A stretch of 45,440 bases of DNA from Mesostigma viride (taxonomy: Eukaryota; Streptophyta; Mesostigmatophyceae; Mesostigmatales; Mesostigmataceae): positions 945,822 through 991,261 of the forward strand of contig RPFO01000102.1 of assembly GCA_009746045.1 (NCBI GenBank). The letters run 5' to 3'. Below, in pieces: positions 8,201-17,608 of this stretch. How positions within the stretch are numbered: the stretch's first letter is position 1; every line of letters starts with the position of its first letter. The notes below the pieces were generated by a model. The model saw only the letters and a list, made by a program, of their open reading frames with translations, was not told the origin of the DNA and did no database searches. A program made the translations under genes and the position numbers.

Positions 8201-11200
8201 GAAACAGCCCCACCTGAGGTACGGAACCAGATGATGACTCTCCATCAAGTCGCTGAGTTGATCGTGAAGAATGCGTGCGCGCCCGATGGAGCCACACAGC
8301 CTGAGGAGATCCCGAGCGCCAAGGCCTTGATAAAGTGGATGCAGGAGAACCTGTTCGAGGGCAAAGGAAGGAGAGGAAGTGTAAACTGAAGACGGTGACG
8401 ATGGCGGACGCCAAGACTCTGATCAAGATGTTGAAGGAACACGATGCCCGCCGGGACAAGTCTCCGAAGATCGCGAAGGGGTCGAAGAAAGCGGCTGAAG
8501 CAGCAGCGGTTGAGGGGAATGAGGTAAGTCTACCTCTGTTGTGAGGGGGGCTTTGTTCTTGAGGTCCACGTTTCATGTAGGTTGCGACGGCCGGCGTTTC
8601 TTAAGTGTGACACTTACTTCCTTTTGACTAACACTTACTTCCTTTCCTGATTTCGCATGGTTGAGGGAAATGAGCCAAGTGTACCTCTGTTGTGAGGGGG
8701 GCTTTGATCTTGAGGTTTAGGTTTCATCTAGGTTGCGACGGCCGGCGTTTCTCAAGTGTGACATTTACTTTATTCCTTTTGGTTATGCTTTCCTGATTTT
8801 TTCCTATCATTGTTAAGGGGAATGAGGTAAGTGTACCTCTGTTGTGAGGGGGCTTCTTGAGATCCAGGTTTCATGTAGGTTGCGACGGCCGGCGTTTCTT
8901 AAGTGTGACACTTACTTCCTTTTGACTATGTTTTCCTGATTTTTTCGCATCACGGTTGAGGGAAATGAGCCAAGTGTACCTCTGTTGTGAGGGGGGCTTT
9001 GATGTTGAGGTTCAGGTTTCATGTAGGTTGCGACGGCCGGCGTTTCTCAATCGACATTTACTTTATTCCTTTTGGTTATGCTTTCCTGATTTTTTCGCAT
9101 CACTGCAGTACGTGCAGGCCGAGAGGGCGACCCACGCGGCCATCCTGTACTCAATCAGCCTCGACCAGCACGCGCGCCGCGAGAACATGAAAATAGATAG
9201 TACGTGGACTGCTGCCGTCGACGAACACCAGAAGGGACTCTCCGAAGCACTTGCGACCTACAAGGGGAAGGCGCTGAAGGGAAAGGGGAAAGGAAAGGAG
9301 GTGGAGGTTGCGGATGCTCCCGTGTCTCTGCTTGAGAAATGGGAGAAGTCCCCGGTGTCGCAGGATGATGATGACATCCTGGATGTGAACGATGAGATCG
9401 CGAAGGGCAAACGGTTGCGGCAGGAGCTTGCCGTTCAGCCTCGGGACCTCGATGAGATGTCCAAAGCCTTGGTGCATCGAAATCGGGTGTGGACAAGGAA
9501 CCTGTTCGTTGGGCCTCAGAAGCTCCTCGCACGAGACTTGCATCTGTCGAGAGCGAGCAGAACGCCACCATTTTTGCCAGTTCGGAGTCCGACTACGGCC
9601 ACGACAAGCTGGTGATTCCTGTGTGGCGGTACTCGTTCCAGTTTTTGGCTGACCGGTTCCCGAACACTTTTCATGAGTGGATGAAAAACGAGAACACCAG
9701 CGTCAGGTCGCGCAACTTTTCGGGGAGATGGGGGGGCACGGACAATGAAGGCTGGCTACGCTCGCGCAATGACTGACAAAGAGATTGATATCTACCTGCG
9801 AACGAGCTCGGCCAAGGAGATGGCCGAAGCTGCTTCCACCAAGGTTCTGACAGGACGGGCCGATGTGCTGGACTCACTTAAGCCCGTGGACGTGAGAAAG
9901 GCCGCGCTTTTGGACAGTTTGTGCAAGTCCGCCTGGGAGATGGCTCCACTCGAGAAGAAGCCACCGTTGCCGCCAGCCATTTGCGGCTTTCTCGTGCTGG
10001 ACGGGAACCACTTTACCACACTCATCAAATCGGTGAAATTCGAACTGGTCGCCCCAAATATGACGGTGGACCAAAGATCTGTGTGGTACCAGGCAATGCT
10101 GAACGGTTTCATGAAGGCGGAAAAGCTAAGGGTCGTTGCGCGGGGAGGGAAGGAGCAGGAAGTCACGAAGACCGTGGCCGCGGAGAAGCTGGAGGAGTGG
10201 GCAATGGATTGGACGAAATTCGGGGGGTGGACGTGCAGATGCTCAAGGGTGAGACCATCCTGCCGACCTGGTGGCAGATCCGTGAAGAGAAGGTAAGCCA
10301 AGTTGCGACCGCCGGCGTTTCTATAAGTGGTTTTCTCGTGTTATTTCAGTATGCCATTAGTTTGGTAAAGATGCGACCGCCGGCGTTTCTATAAGGGGTT
10401 TTCATGTTCCACCTTAGTATGCCATATTTTGTCAAGATGCGACCGCCGGCGTTTCTGTCAGTCGTATTCTTGTTCTCAGTTGAGTTGTGCTTATTTGGGA
10501 GGACTATCGATGTGTCTCTGCGCGTTGTTGCCCTACGGCGATGCAGGTTTCCGAACAAGTCGGCAAGATGATCGAAGTTGTCAGGCAGCTCGGGAACGCC
10601 ATGAACGCCGAGGACACAGCCCAAGCCAAGGCAACGTGGGGCTCAGCGCTGGGGGATGTGCACCGGGCCTACCAGGCATATGGACCCCTCAAGAGAGGGA
10701 AGGGCGTGTCTATCCCAACTCCTCTGTACGGCAAGATCTGGGCGATTGTGAAGCCCTTTTGGCAGAAAGGAGAGCAAGCCAAGGCCGAAGGGGACGGCGC
10801 AGGCGACAAGGCAGGGGGGCTGAAGAGACGGACAAGTGGGGGCCGGACCAGAAGAACTTCATGCAGCGCTGGCTGTTCTGGTGTGAGGACCCTTTGAAGC
10901 CCGCTGTCGACGGCAAGCCGGCGATCGCACAGGATATCGCGGCTCGGCAAGACTTCCTTGACACGCGCCCTAAAGACAAGGCGCACGAACTGTCCATTTT
11001 CACCGCGCATCGGGAACTTGCGAGTTTCCAGTACTTCGACAGCCTGATCCAAGCGCCGATCATGTCCTGTGAGGCCCCTCCCAGCAACCTGATAAAAATA
11101 ATGGAAGTCGCCAAGAATTTGATAGAGGGGCAAAGCAATTCGCCCACATCAAGTTCCTGGAGAACCCCGAGCTGATTGGCTCCTGCAGACAACTAAACGG

Positions 11201-14082
11201 GACTTTCGACCCCGTAATGGTGAGGGAGCACGTGTTTGGCGTGAAGCTGAAGGGCACCGACCTCGACGTGGAGGCCACCAAGTTCATCGCCGACTGCCGC
11301 CTGACCAGAGACTTTTGGCGGGTGATCGTCACGGCCACGAGGGCGATCATTCTCACGCTGAGGGACCTTCCGCCGGCTAAAAGGAAAGTGGTCGACCAGA
11401 AGGACTGGAAGTTCCCGAGAGGGCTGCTCGCTTCCCACCCCCGTCATTTGTATGACGATTTGGGTGTGAAGACCAAACATCTGCTGGGTGTGCCAAGGAG
11501 GCGGCGGCGGAGGTCGAGAAGGAGGTCGAGGAGGCGGCGGAGGAGGGGACTACCAAGGCCAAGAAGGGGTGGCGGGACAGGTTGGAAGCCTACAGCGATT
11601 GGAAGGGGGTGAGGATGGGATCCGACTGGATCGCATACAGGACAATGACATGGATGGAAAACGAAAAAAGAAAGGATCTGGTGGTGACGAAGGTGGTGGA
11701 CGAGTTGTGCACGGGGTCTGACAAAATTCCTCGGTCGCTGAAGGACCAGGCGTTTGCTGTGCTGGACCTGGCAGCTGACAGCAACGAGAAGTGGAGGAAC
11801 CTGCGCAAGTGGGACCCAGACTGCATTCCGGAGGAGCGCCACATTCCCAAACCCTCCTCGCATTTGAGCCCGGTCGTGTGGGATGTGGTTGACAAGATGA
11901 CCAACGCCCTTTTTAGGGGACCCTGCAGAGTTCTGCTGGTGTTCGGGGAGCCCGCCCATATCCGCCGGTGGAAGCGCCTGGTCCGCCTTATCAAATATTG
12001 GCTTGTTGAAGATGGGTGGAAGGCCTCGCCTACTTTTCCGACGACGATTCTTCGTCTGATGAGGATGATGATTCGGAGAAGGGGGAGAGGAGAGGAAGAG
12101 GGAGGCGGATGAGAATGAGGATGAGAAGGAGGAGGAGGAGGAGAGGAGGACGAGGAGGACGAGGAGGACGAGGAGGACGAGGAGGACGAGGAGGACGAGG
12201 AGGACGAGGAGGACGAGGAGGATATTGCTGAGGGGCACCCGCCCGGGGTGGGTGAGGGGCAGGCGGAGGGGGAGAAAGGGGATGGGGATGGGGAGAAGGG
12301 AGGAGGGGGGAGGGGGGAGAGGGACGGGGGAGGAGATGGAAGGGGAGGGAAAAAGCGCAGTCGGGGTGATGGAGGCTCGCGTGAGGAGACAATGGGGGGG
12401 GATGAAGACAACAGGGGGGGAGGTAAGCGCCAGCGTGCTGGTGAAGGAGACTCGAGGCCTGTCGTTGGAAACGCCGGCGGGCGTATCTGTGACGAGGAGG
12501 GGGATCGCCAGCGGGAGGGAGGCTCGCGGCCTGTTACTGGAAACGCCGGCGGGCGTATCTGTGATGAGGAGGGGGATCGCCAGCAGGAAGGAGGCTCGCG
12601 GCCTGTTACTGGAAACGCCGGCGGGCGTATCTGTGATGAGGAGGGGGATCGCCAGCAGGAAGGAGGCTCGCAGCCTGTTACTGGTAACGCCGGCGGGCGT
12701 ATCTGTGATGAGGATGGGGATCGCCAGCAGGAAGCAGGCTCGCGGCCTGTTACTGGTAGCGCCGGCGGGCGTTCCCGATTTACGGGAGGCGGTCGTGTCC
12801 GACAGATGGGAATGAGGCCTCGTCAGGATTCATGGGGACCCCCGGTTGAGGGGACCCCCGCCCTCGCCTCGGTTTCTTTGGTCTGGATGACGATCCCGTA
12901 CCGTCGTCAGGAAGGACGGTTGTGATGACTTTGCCCCCCCGCTCGACGGGGATGGAGCAATGCCCGAACACGATACTGCTGAATGAGGATGACGATCCGG
13001 AGCCGTCGGCTGACACGGATTTTGTTGCGAGCACCCCACTGCAGAAGAGGGTATTGGAGGCTCGTAACGTGGAGGGTCCGCCGAAAGTCTCAGGTGGAGG
13101 GCCGGCGTTTGCCGGATTGATGCGCCCGACTGAGGTGGTCGATGTTGAGGCGCCGCCAGGGACATCGACCGCACCGTTGACCGCATTGACGGATATCTTC
13201 GATCGACGAAGGATGCCCTTCCACGCTCCAACGGTACATTCGGCCGGTAAATTTCATTTTCAATAAACGAGTTTAATAAGTACCTTAATATATTTCTACA
13301 TAAGTTTTTTTGCATCAGTCCATGGCTTCATTGATTTCTCACACGACCCTTCCGTATTCATGTTAATTGGCATGTGCTTACGTGCAGGGAAAGGCGAAGA
13401 AGAAACTCCAGTTCGGTTTCCCCGTGGATCCGCGTCTGGGACTGTGTCCGGAGAGGCCGGCCGTGTTGTTGGCCAGGCCGCGGTCGGCGAACCAGTTGCA
13501 CAACCGGGGGCGGGAGGGGCCTCCCTCCCACCCAACGCACCAGCCCACGCACCAGCCTTACCGTGCGGTCAGCCAGAAAAAACGTACGAAGAGTTGATGG
13601 CAGAGGCGGCGGCTGCGCAGGGGCAGAAGGCAAAACGTCGGGGAGGGGGCAGGCGAGGGGCGGGGCAGGAGACGGAGGGTGCCGACGAACCTGCACAGCC
13701 GCAGAAGGGTGGTGGTCAGGGCAGAGATGCGACGGCCGAAAACCGAATCAGGGACGTTCGGCCGGACGTCCGGATGCGCTTTATGGATGGCGCGAAACTG
13801 AGTCGCGGAGGTTGGAGTTCGAAATGGGTAGACGACGTGTGCATAAACTGGCAGCACAAGTACCCCAAGAAGGAAGATTTTCTGCTCTTTGGCACCCTCC
13901 TGGGCAAAGAGAGGGAGAAGGTGGTGATCAGATGGTTTGATGAAGGGCACGACCTCGGTTGGAGTAATGAGTGCGAGCAAAAGTTTCGTTTCCCTCTGAA
14001 GTTCGCTAGAGAACATGTTACTCTCCTGAAGGAAGGCGCCAGCTGGGACAACATTCCTTCATATCGACCTGGCAAGCGATGA
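5261..14082 (+). CDS. Unrecognised multi-exon gene with repeated frame breaks (whole locus)
   Basis: I read a gene of at least nine exons: 5261-5433 (uncertain donor), 5881-6569, 6838-7509, 7630-7686, 7814-7894, 8019-8523, 9109-10292, 10547-13246 and 13388-14082. Clear GT/AG borders surround most of them. For example 7630-7686 (57 nt) and 7814-7894 (81 nt) are both phase 0. Coding character is good, but the frame changes about ten times. Inferred shift sites include roughly 6231, 8060, 8360, 9490, 9740, 10220, 10825, 11129, 11494, 12050 and 12880, mostly near G runs. Either the gene is decaying or unrecognised micro-introns or assembly indels exist. I recognise no domain. The product is rich in Lys/Glu, acidic tracts and tandem repeats, with helical segments. 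A host orphan gene or a gene of a mobile element are both possible. Confidence 0.55.
5881..6569 (+). CDS. Exon block with a Cys/His cluster
   Basis: The acceptor TTTCGCAG ends at 5880, and the exon opens with ATG (MSSLTVDIRGRPYQDAVF), which could be the start of the protein. A cluster reading KKCRDRKCKK then GLCGEH (C-x4-C ... C-x2-H, about residues 30-55) could bind zinc. This is inference from spacing only. The frame shifts near 6231, after which the other frame continues (FHDAAEKVVDWMMGWSN) to a donor GTAACC at 6570. The following intron (6570-6837) carries two copies of the conserved intron motif. No family recognised. Confidence 0.5.
6838..8523 (+). CDS. Exon group: disordered Pro/Ala-rich region and a helical segment
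   Basis: Exon 6838-7509 (224 codons, phase 0) begins MEKGGPTSQ. It has a basic PPNKRARQG motif resembling a nuclear-localisation signal, a helical segment (QIERFQRLANGTREQQFALYQ), a Pro/Ala-rich tail and a GRGKG-type basic stretch. Two mini-exons follow (7630-7686 and 7814-7894). Exon 8019-8523 then carries a charged helical segment (KMTRFKEQADAYKLRTLAKR), with frame changes near 8060 and 8360 at purine runs. It ends in a Lys/Ala-rich tail (KIAKGSKKAAEAAAVEGNE) at donor GAG-GTAAGT. The sequence suggests a nuclear or nucleic-acid-associated protein, but that is only composition. Confidence 0.5.
8524..9108 (+). repeat. Intron built of four tandem ~148-bp units (A-B-A'-B')
   Basis: Units begin at about 8515, 8662, 8812 and 8955. 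The shared motif TTGCGACGGCCGGCGTTTC recurs at about 8582, 8733, 8880 and 9028, a spacing of 147-151. Units 1 and 3 start with an intact donor context (GAATGAGGTAAGT). Units 2 and 4 carry GAAATGAGCCAAGTG, a disabled donor. Units 2 and 4 also share a distinct 3' part (TTTATTCCTTTTGGTTATGC), so the array looks like a duplicated dimer. The acceptor CACTGCAG is at 9101-9108. Confidence 0.85.
9109..10292 (+). CDS. Exon block, helical and Lys-rich, three reading frames used
   Basis: The exon opens YVQAERATHAAILYSISLDQ. It continues through a Lys/Gly-rich stretch (KGKALKGKGKGKEVEV) and an acidic stretch (QDDDDILDVNDEI). Near 9490 the coding frame changes, with FASSESDYGHDKLVIPVWR in the second frame. 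A further change near 9740, at a run of seven G, leads to AMTDKEIDIYLRTSS. A third near 10220, at a run of six G, leads to MLKGETILPTWWQIREEK and the donor at 10293. Aromatic-rich pieces such as WRYSFQFLADRFPNTFHEW look like a folded domain. No family recognised. Confidence 0.5.
10293..10546 (+). repeat. Intron with three tandem ~67-bp units each holding the conserved intron motif
   Basis: TGCGACCGCCGGCGTTTCT recurs at 10304, 10372 and 10438 (spacings 68 and 66), each within a similar unit that includes a TTTCAGTATGCCAT-type stretch. The donor is GTAAGCC at 10293. The acceptor ATGCAG ends at 10546. Acceptor-like CAG or TAG sites inside each unit could allow alternative splicing. Confidence 0.8.
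10547..12240 (+). CDS. Large exon, possible folded core of the unknown protein
   Basis: It reads VSEQVGKMIEVVRQLGNAMN and continues through Trp-rich helices (YGKIWAIVKPFWQKGEQ, NFMQRWLFWCEDPLKP, DCRLTRDFWRVIVTATRA). It includes VVWDVVDKMTNALF and GPCRVLLVFGEPAHIRRWK, the latter resembling a beta-strand/loop of an alpha-beta fold. Frame changes are inferred near 10825, 11129 and 11494, each beside a G- or GGA-rich run. Near 12030-12070 the frame becomes acidic (FSDDDSSSDEDDDSEKGE), leading to a Glu-Glu-Asp repeat encoded by a GAGGAGGAC tract (12125-12220). I cannot assign a function. Confidence 0.5.
12125..12222 (+). repeat. GAGGAC-type microsatellite coding an acidic run
   Basis: Tandem 9-nt units of GAGGAGGAC give EED repeats in the frame that continues into the following Gly-rich and 24-residue-repeat region. 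Such purine tracts expand and slip easily, and this may be one cause of the frame changes in the exon. Confidence 0.8.
12440..12780 (+). repeat. 72-bp coding minisatellite (24-residue repeat, ~4.5 copies)
   Basis: AACGCCGGCGGGCGTATCTG recurs with a 72-bp period at about 12470, 12542, 12614, 12686 and 12758. In frame, each unit gives a 24-residue repeat starting GNAGGRICDEEGDRQ and ending in SRPVT. The period is a multiple of three, so copy number can change without breaking the frame. Each unit carries AAACGCCGGC, the reverse complement of the core of the intron motif found elsewhere in this gene. Confidence 0.85.
12781..13246 (+). CDS. Continuation of the large exon to donor at 13247
   Basis: After the repeat the frame changes near 12880. 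It then reads DDDPVPSSGRTVVMTLPPRS and later ILLNEDDDPEPSADTDFVA, an acidic, Pro-rich, probably disordered stretch. A donor GTAAAT at 13247 follows CGGCCG. The acceptor CGTGCAG ends at 13387. The 141-bp intron between them lacks the conserved intron motif. If not spliced, the frame stops at 13264. Confidence 0.45.
13388..14082 (+). CDS. Last exon of the unknown gene
   Basis: A single open frame to a stop at 14082. An Ala/Gly/Pro-rich linker contains a basic AKRRGGGRRGAG patch. It is followed by a compact domain of about 110 residues with many aromatic and charged residues: DVRMRFMDGAKLSRGGW, KWVDDVCINWQHKYPKKEDF, KVVIRWFDEGHDLGWSNE and REHVTLLKEGASWDN. This final domain has no frame break and looks real, but I do not recognise it. 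TGTAA motifs occur downstream (for example near 14372). Confidence 0.6.
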
Positions 14083-14740
14083 TGGGCGAGGACTTTGCAC
14101 GAAATCGCGTTTTGCACGTAATTGCCCACCGCAACGTGGAGAAATGCAGATGTACATAGTAGTTGGTTCAGTGACCGTGACTTTGGGCAGTTTAGTAGTT
14201 GGGGTGACGTGTCCAATGTATATATGGTGGGGCGGGTCCAAGGGGGTCCACGCTGATTGAGCACTTGCATGTGTTCTTTCAACATATTCGGACATGTATG
14301 AAATGAATAAATTGTTTGGACGATTGCAAATTGATTGATTGAAGAATGAGATACCATTAATAATTGAAAAATGTAAAACCTCATTGTGAATTTGTACATA
14401 CTTCAAACTTTCACATGCATGCCCCAAATTGTGCATTTGTGCAGGTTTTAATTATGAGAAGTAGCATTTCTCTACAAATATTGAGAAATTTAGGGGCACT
14501 TGGGGTTGTTGGCCATGTTCATTCATGATAAAATGGACTTTTTTATGCTGTAACATCATATTCCACTAGTCCAAAACGCTGCTTTCATGACGTCAAAAGT
14601 ACCAGCAATGGCCCTAGGTTGGAGCAGTAGATGTTGGGGACGCCCGACATGTTTCCCTACCCTTTTGGGAATGTCCTTGGGGCCAGGCCTAAGCTATCCC
14701 ATAATCGATTGCCCCCATCTAGACAACTAGCTGGAGTGCT
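14083..14740. other. Intergenic DNA
   Basis: AT-rich DNA after the unknown gene with no convincing coding region. The segment 14640-14690, read on the minus strand, resembles 28738-28790 on the plus strand (shared CCCCAAGGACATTCCCA). It is probably a piece of the same repeat family as the L1-like remnants. Confidence 0.5.
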
Positions 14741-15590
14741 CTATCCCGGGGAAGCACGGGGGGGCTTCCACAGTTTCTTGTTGACATAGAGGTCCCCGCC
14801 CCGCCAGTACACTTGGGGCTTCTCGGGGTTGGTCTTGTGGCGGATGTAGTCGGGCCACTGATCGCGACGTTGCTGCTGCTGGGCTGCCGGCGTCAGGTCG
14901 TCGTCATGCGACCAGGAGGTGTCCACCAGCTTCTTGTGGCGCTAGAGAGGAACCGAACTCGGGCTGTGATGTCGCTGAAGGTGAGGACCACTGGAGGGGG
15001 CCCAGCCTTGGCCCGTGGATGGGGCAGGCGGTAGGCGCCCTGCAGTATCGCACCTGGCAGCTGCATGCACGCCAAGAGCTGTTTCTTCAGCTCGTCGAGA
15101 AGAGAGTCTGGGGTCTCCTCCGGTGGCATGTCGAAGCGCCTGAGGATGACCCGGCAGCGGCGACAGTCGCGGTCAGCGGCCTCGCGGCGCGTGTCTTCCA
15201 GCTCCTGGAGCTTGGTGGTGATGGCGGTCGTGGTAGAGGATGCCTGGCTCTTGAGCAGGTCCGCCCTGGGGGCGCGAGTCGAGGGGTCATCGCTAGCCCT
15301 ACCAGCAGGTTGGGCGGCGATGGTGCATGGCCGTTCGCTCGGCGATCTCGGGGACCTGCGTGGCCAGGGCGTCTACATTGGCAGCAACTGCCTCAAGTTT
15401 CACGGTGTCTTGGCCGACTCGGCCTTCCACCTGGTTAAGGCGGGTGGTCACAGTGCCACCAGGCGGACGGTCACAGAGCCGAAGGCAATTAGAAGCCTGT
15501 ACGTACTTATCTAACTGATCTAAATGCCTAGCATATAATCTAGGGGACAGGGCCCCGATTGGCACACTTGGGGCCATGGGGGATGAGGCG
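14741..15590 (-). pseudogene. L1-like retrotransposon ORF1 remnant (minus strand)
   Basis: Read on the minus strand across frames, this is an ORF1p-like protein. It has a coiled-coil part (TRLNQVEGRVGQDTVKLEAV; TKLQELEDTRREAADRD), an RRM-like part (CRVILRRFDMPPEETPDSLL ... PPPVVLTFSDITARVRFL) and a C-terminal part (DDDLTPAAQQQQRRDQWP ... VYWRGGDLYVNKKLW). The order coiled coil, RRM and C-terminal domain is that of L1-type ORF1 proteins. At least two frame changes are needed, and no reverse transcriptase follows, so it is a decayed fragment. The related copy at 29200-29930 shares the coiled-coil and DDDL motifs. Confidence 0.6.
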
Positions 15591-17608
15591 TACCTGCCCC
15601 AGCTACCTACGGAGGCTTGAACATTAATTAATTAATTAATTAGACTCGTGCTCCCGTTGGGGAGTCACGGAGCATGGATGGATGGATGGGTGGGTGCAAA
15701 CAGTCCTACCGGTCTAATCTATCTATATCAGCTACCTACAACCACTATCTAACAGCATTACTACCACGGCTATCTAAGCAGCATCACGCTAGGGGAGCTG
15801 TCTGGCATGCCTCCCGTGGGTTTGCACACGCGGTCGCTTCCCCACAGGGGGGGGCTCGTTGTCCTCTATGACCTGGGCCCACTTGGCCTGAACATTGGCC
15901 TCCACTACCCAAGCAAGCTTATCCTGCATCTTTTCCCATATCATCTGAGCTGGTTGTAAAATTGTTAGGTTAAGTAACACTGTTATACACGCGGACTTTT
16001 CTTGACTTTTCTAGACTAGTCTAGTTAGATAGCTTAGAGTTAGGTTAGTTCGATTACGCGGCTTCCCTCCATCATGGAATATGTGCTACATGATCTCCCA
16101 ACAAAGGCATTAATTAATTAATTAATTAATAGACACGTGACTGCCAACAAAGGCATGTTATAATTTAATTTTTTAAATTTTTTATACACGCGGACCCGTT
16201 GGACAGCCACAGAGCTCCCGCATGACGATGATGATGGAAGCATACTAATCTATCGCACCGGTCCTTTGGTTATCTGTCTATTAACCCAAATTAATTGATT
16301 AATTAGGAACATATCTCCATTGGGAGCATATGTAGCACATAGCCCTGAGAAGGGGCATATGGCTTTTAATACACTCTTCTATCTGTCTATCCGCCCCATC
16401 TATTCTATGGGGCCGCGTATGCATGCCTGGTCCATGTGAGATTCCATTTGCCATCCGATACCCATGCATCCCCTCAAGAGGCAGGATCGATTCACCCTGG
16501 CCAGAGTAAGCGCAGGCCAGTAGAAGACTCCGGGGGTGTATATGCTGAAACTGAAAAAGGCATTTGGTTTCACAATATATGAAATTCCTTTGCTATGGTA
16601 ATCAGCACCCTGTGGACACTGCTGTGGTAACAAATCCACGACAAAAGCTGCTTGATAAAGCTGATCTATGATCACGAATCACCATGGATTCGGAGGAAGC
16701 CAGATGCCTTTTGCCCCTCAGCCCCTCAACACCACCAACTTAGCGAACCTGTGCATGGCAAAATGGCAATAAGGCTGGTAATATTTGAGTAAAATATAAA
16801 CGTATTTTCCCATGATTTATGGGACAGCGTGAGCATTGCGCCAACCTAAAAGCTTATCTAGATGGTGCAGCATGCAGAAGCTCTATTAATTGCATGCGAA
16901 CCCGCTGAAAACCGATACGTCTGGAAAGAATACCTTTTTCAACGCCCTTTCCCGACGAGCGATGGGCGAGTCATAACATTTGTCATTGCCTGGTGTAAGT
17001 ATATTGATTAGATCCGGTTTTCGGTCTTTGACATAAAGACTGCAGCTTTGCAAAATGCGAATCCTTCCTAGTTCCTAGTCGCTTTTTGGTACCTAATGCG
17101 ACTCAATCGTTCCAATCCTGGTTCCATAAATCATAATGACCTCGACTCTAGAAACAATCGCCCCCGGAGAAAGTCGACGAGCCGGACGAATCGAAGTATT
17201 CTGTTGTCCACGAGGCACGACTGCGCGTCCATACTCCATACTTTGTTCGCAGCTGGTTTTTCCAACTTGCCAACGTTTCCCACCTTCCGTCAGGGGACGA
17301 TGTTTGATGAAATGATGAGTGATGACGCGCCCGGCTGACATTATTCAACTGCTGGCCGTACATGTCACGGGCCGGTCAACAAGGTGAGCAATAGCCACGT
17401 GTGACGTGCGGTTGCCGGCATCGGATGTGCACGCTCACATGCGCTGTGCACGCTGCACGGTGGTCCTTTGCTGCGCTCACGCGTCGCGTGCCAGCAAACT
17501 GCCAGTTCATCACTGCTTGCATCATTCGGCACCCAGCAAAACGACGTCGTTGAGACCACGGTCTTGTCCCGACGACCAGTTGCCGTTGGTACGCTACGTT
17601 GATTCACA
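15591..17608. repeat. Intergenic repeat-rich DNA with (TTAA)n tracts
   Basis: TTAA tracts lie at 15623-15642 and 16109-16130. A block at about 16020-16105 (GCTTAGAGTTAGGTTAGTTC ... ATGTGCTACATGATCTCCCA) recurs in the same orientation at about 29005-29095. GGGGCATATGGCTT occurs at about 16345 and again at 29165. A short minus-strand ORF at 15789-15980 ends in PPPVGKRPR, echoed by PVGKPPPSKRK on the plus strand near 28925. This looks like a rearranged repeat family. From about 16400 to 17608 I see no gene. The last 200 bases are GC-rich and should hold the promoter and 5' UTR of the aminotransferase gene, but no TATA box is evident. Confidence 0.55.

Noticed and set aside
8524-10546. CRISPR-like array from regularly spaced motif copies
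   Set aside because: The repeats are tandem duplications of whole intron units, spacers are themselves repeated, there are no cas genes, and the context is a eukaryotic intron.
11590-12411. Ser/Pro-rich minus-strand ORFs over 11.4-12.4 kb
   Set aside because: Antisense of the acidic GAGGAC tract and neighbouring purine-rich exon. No protein-like segment.
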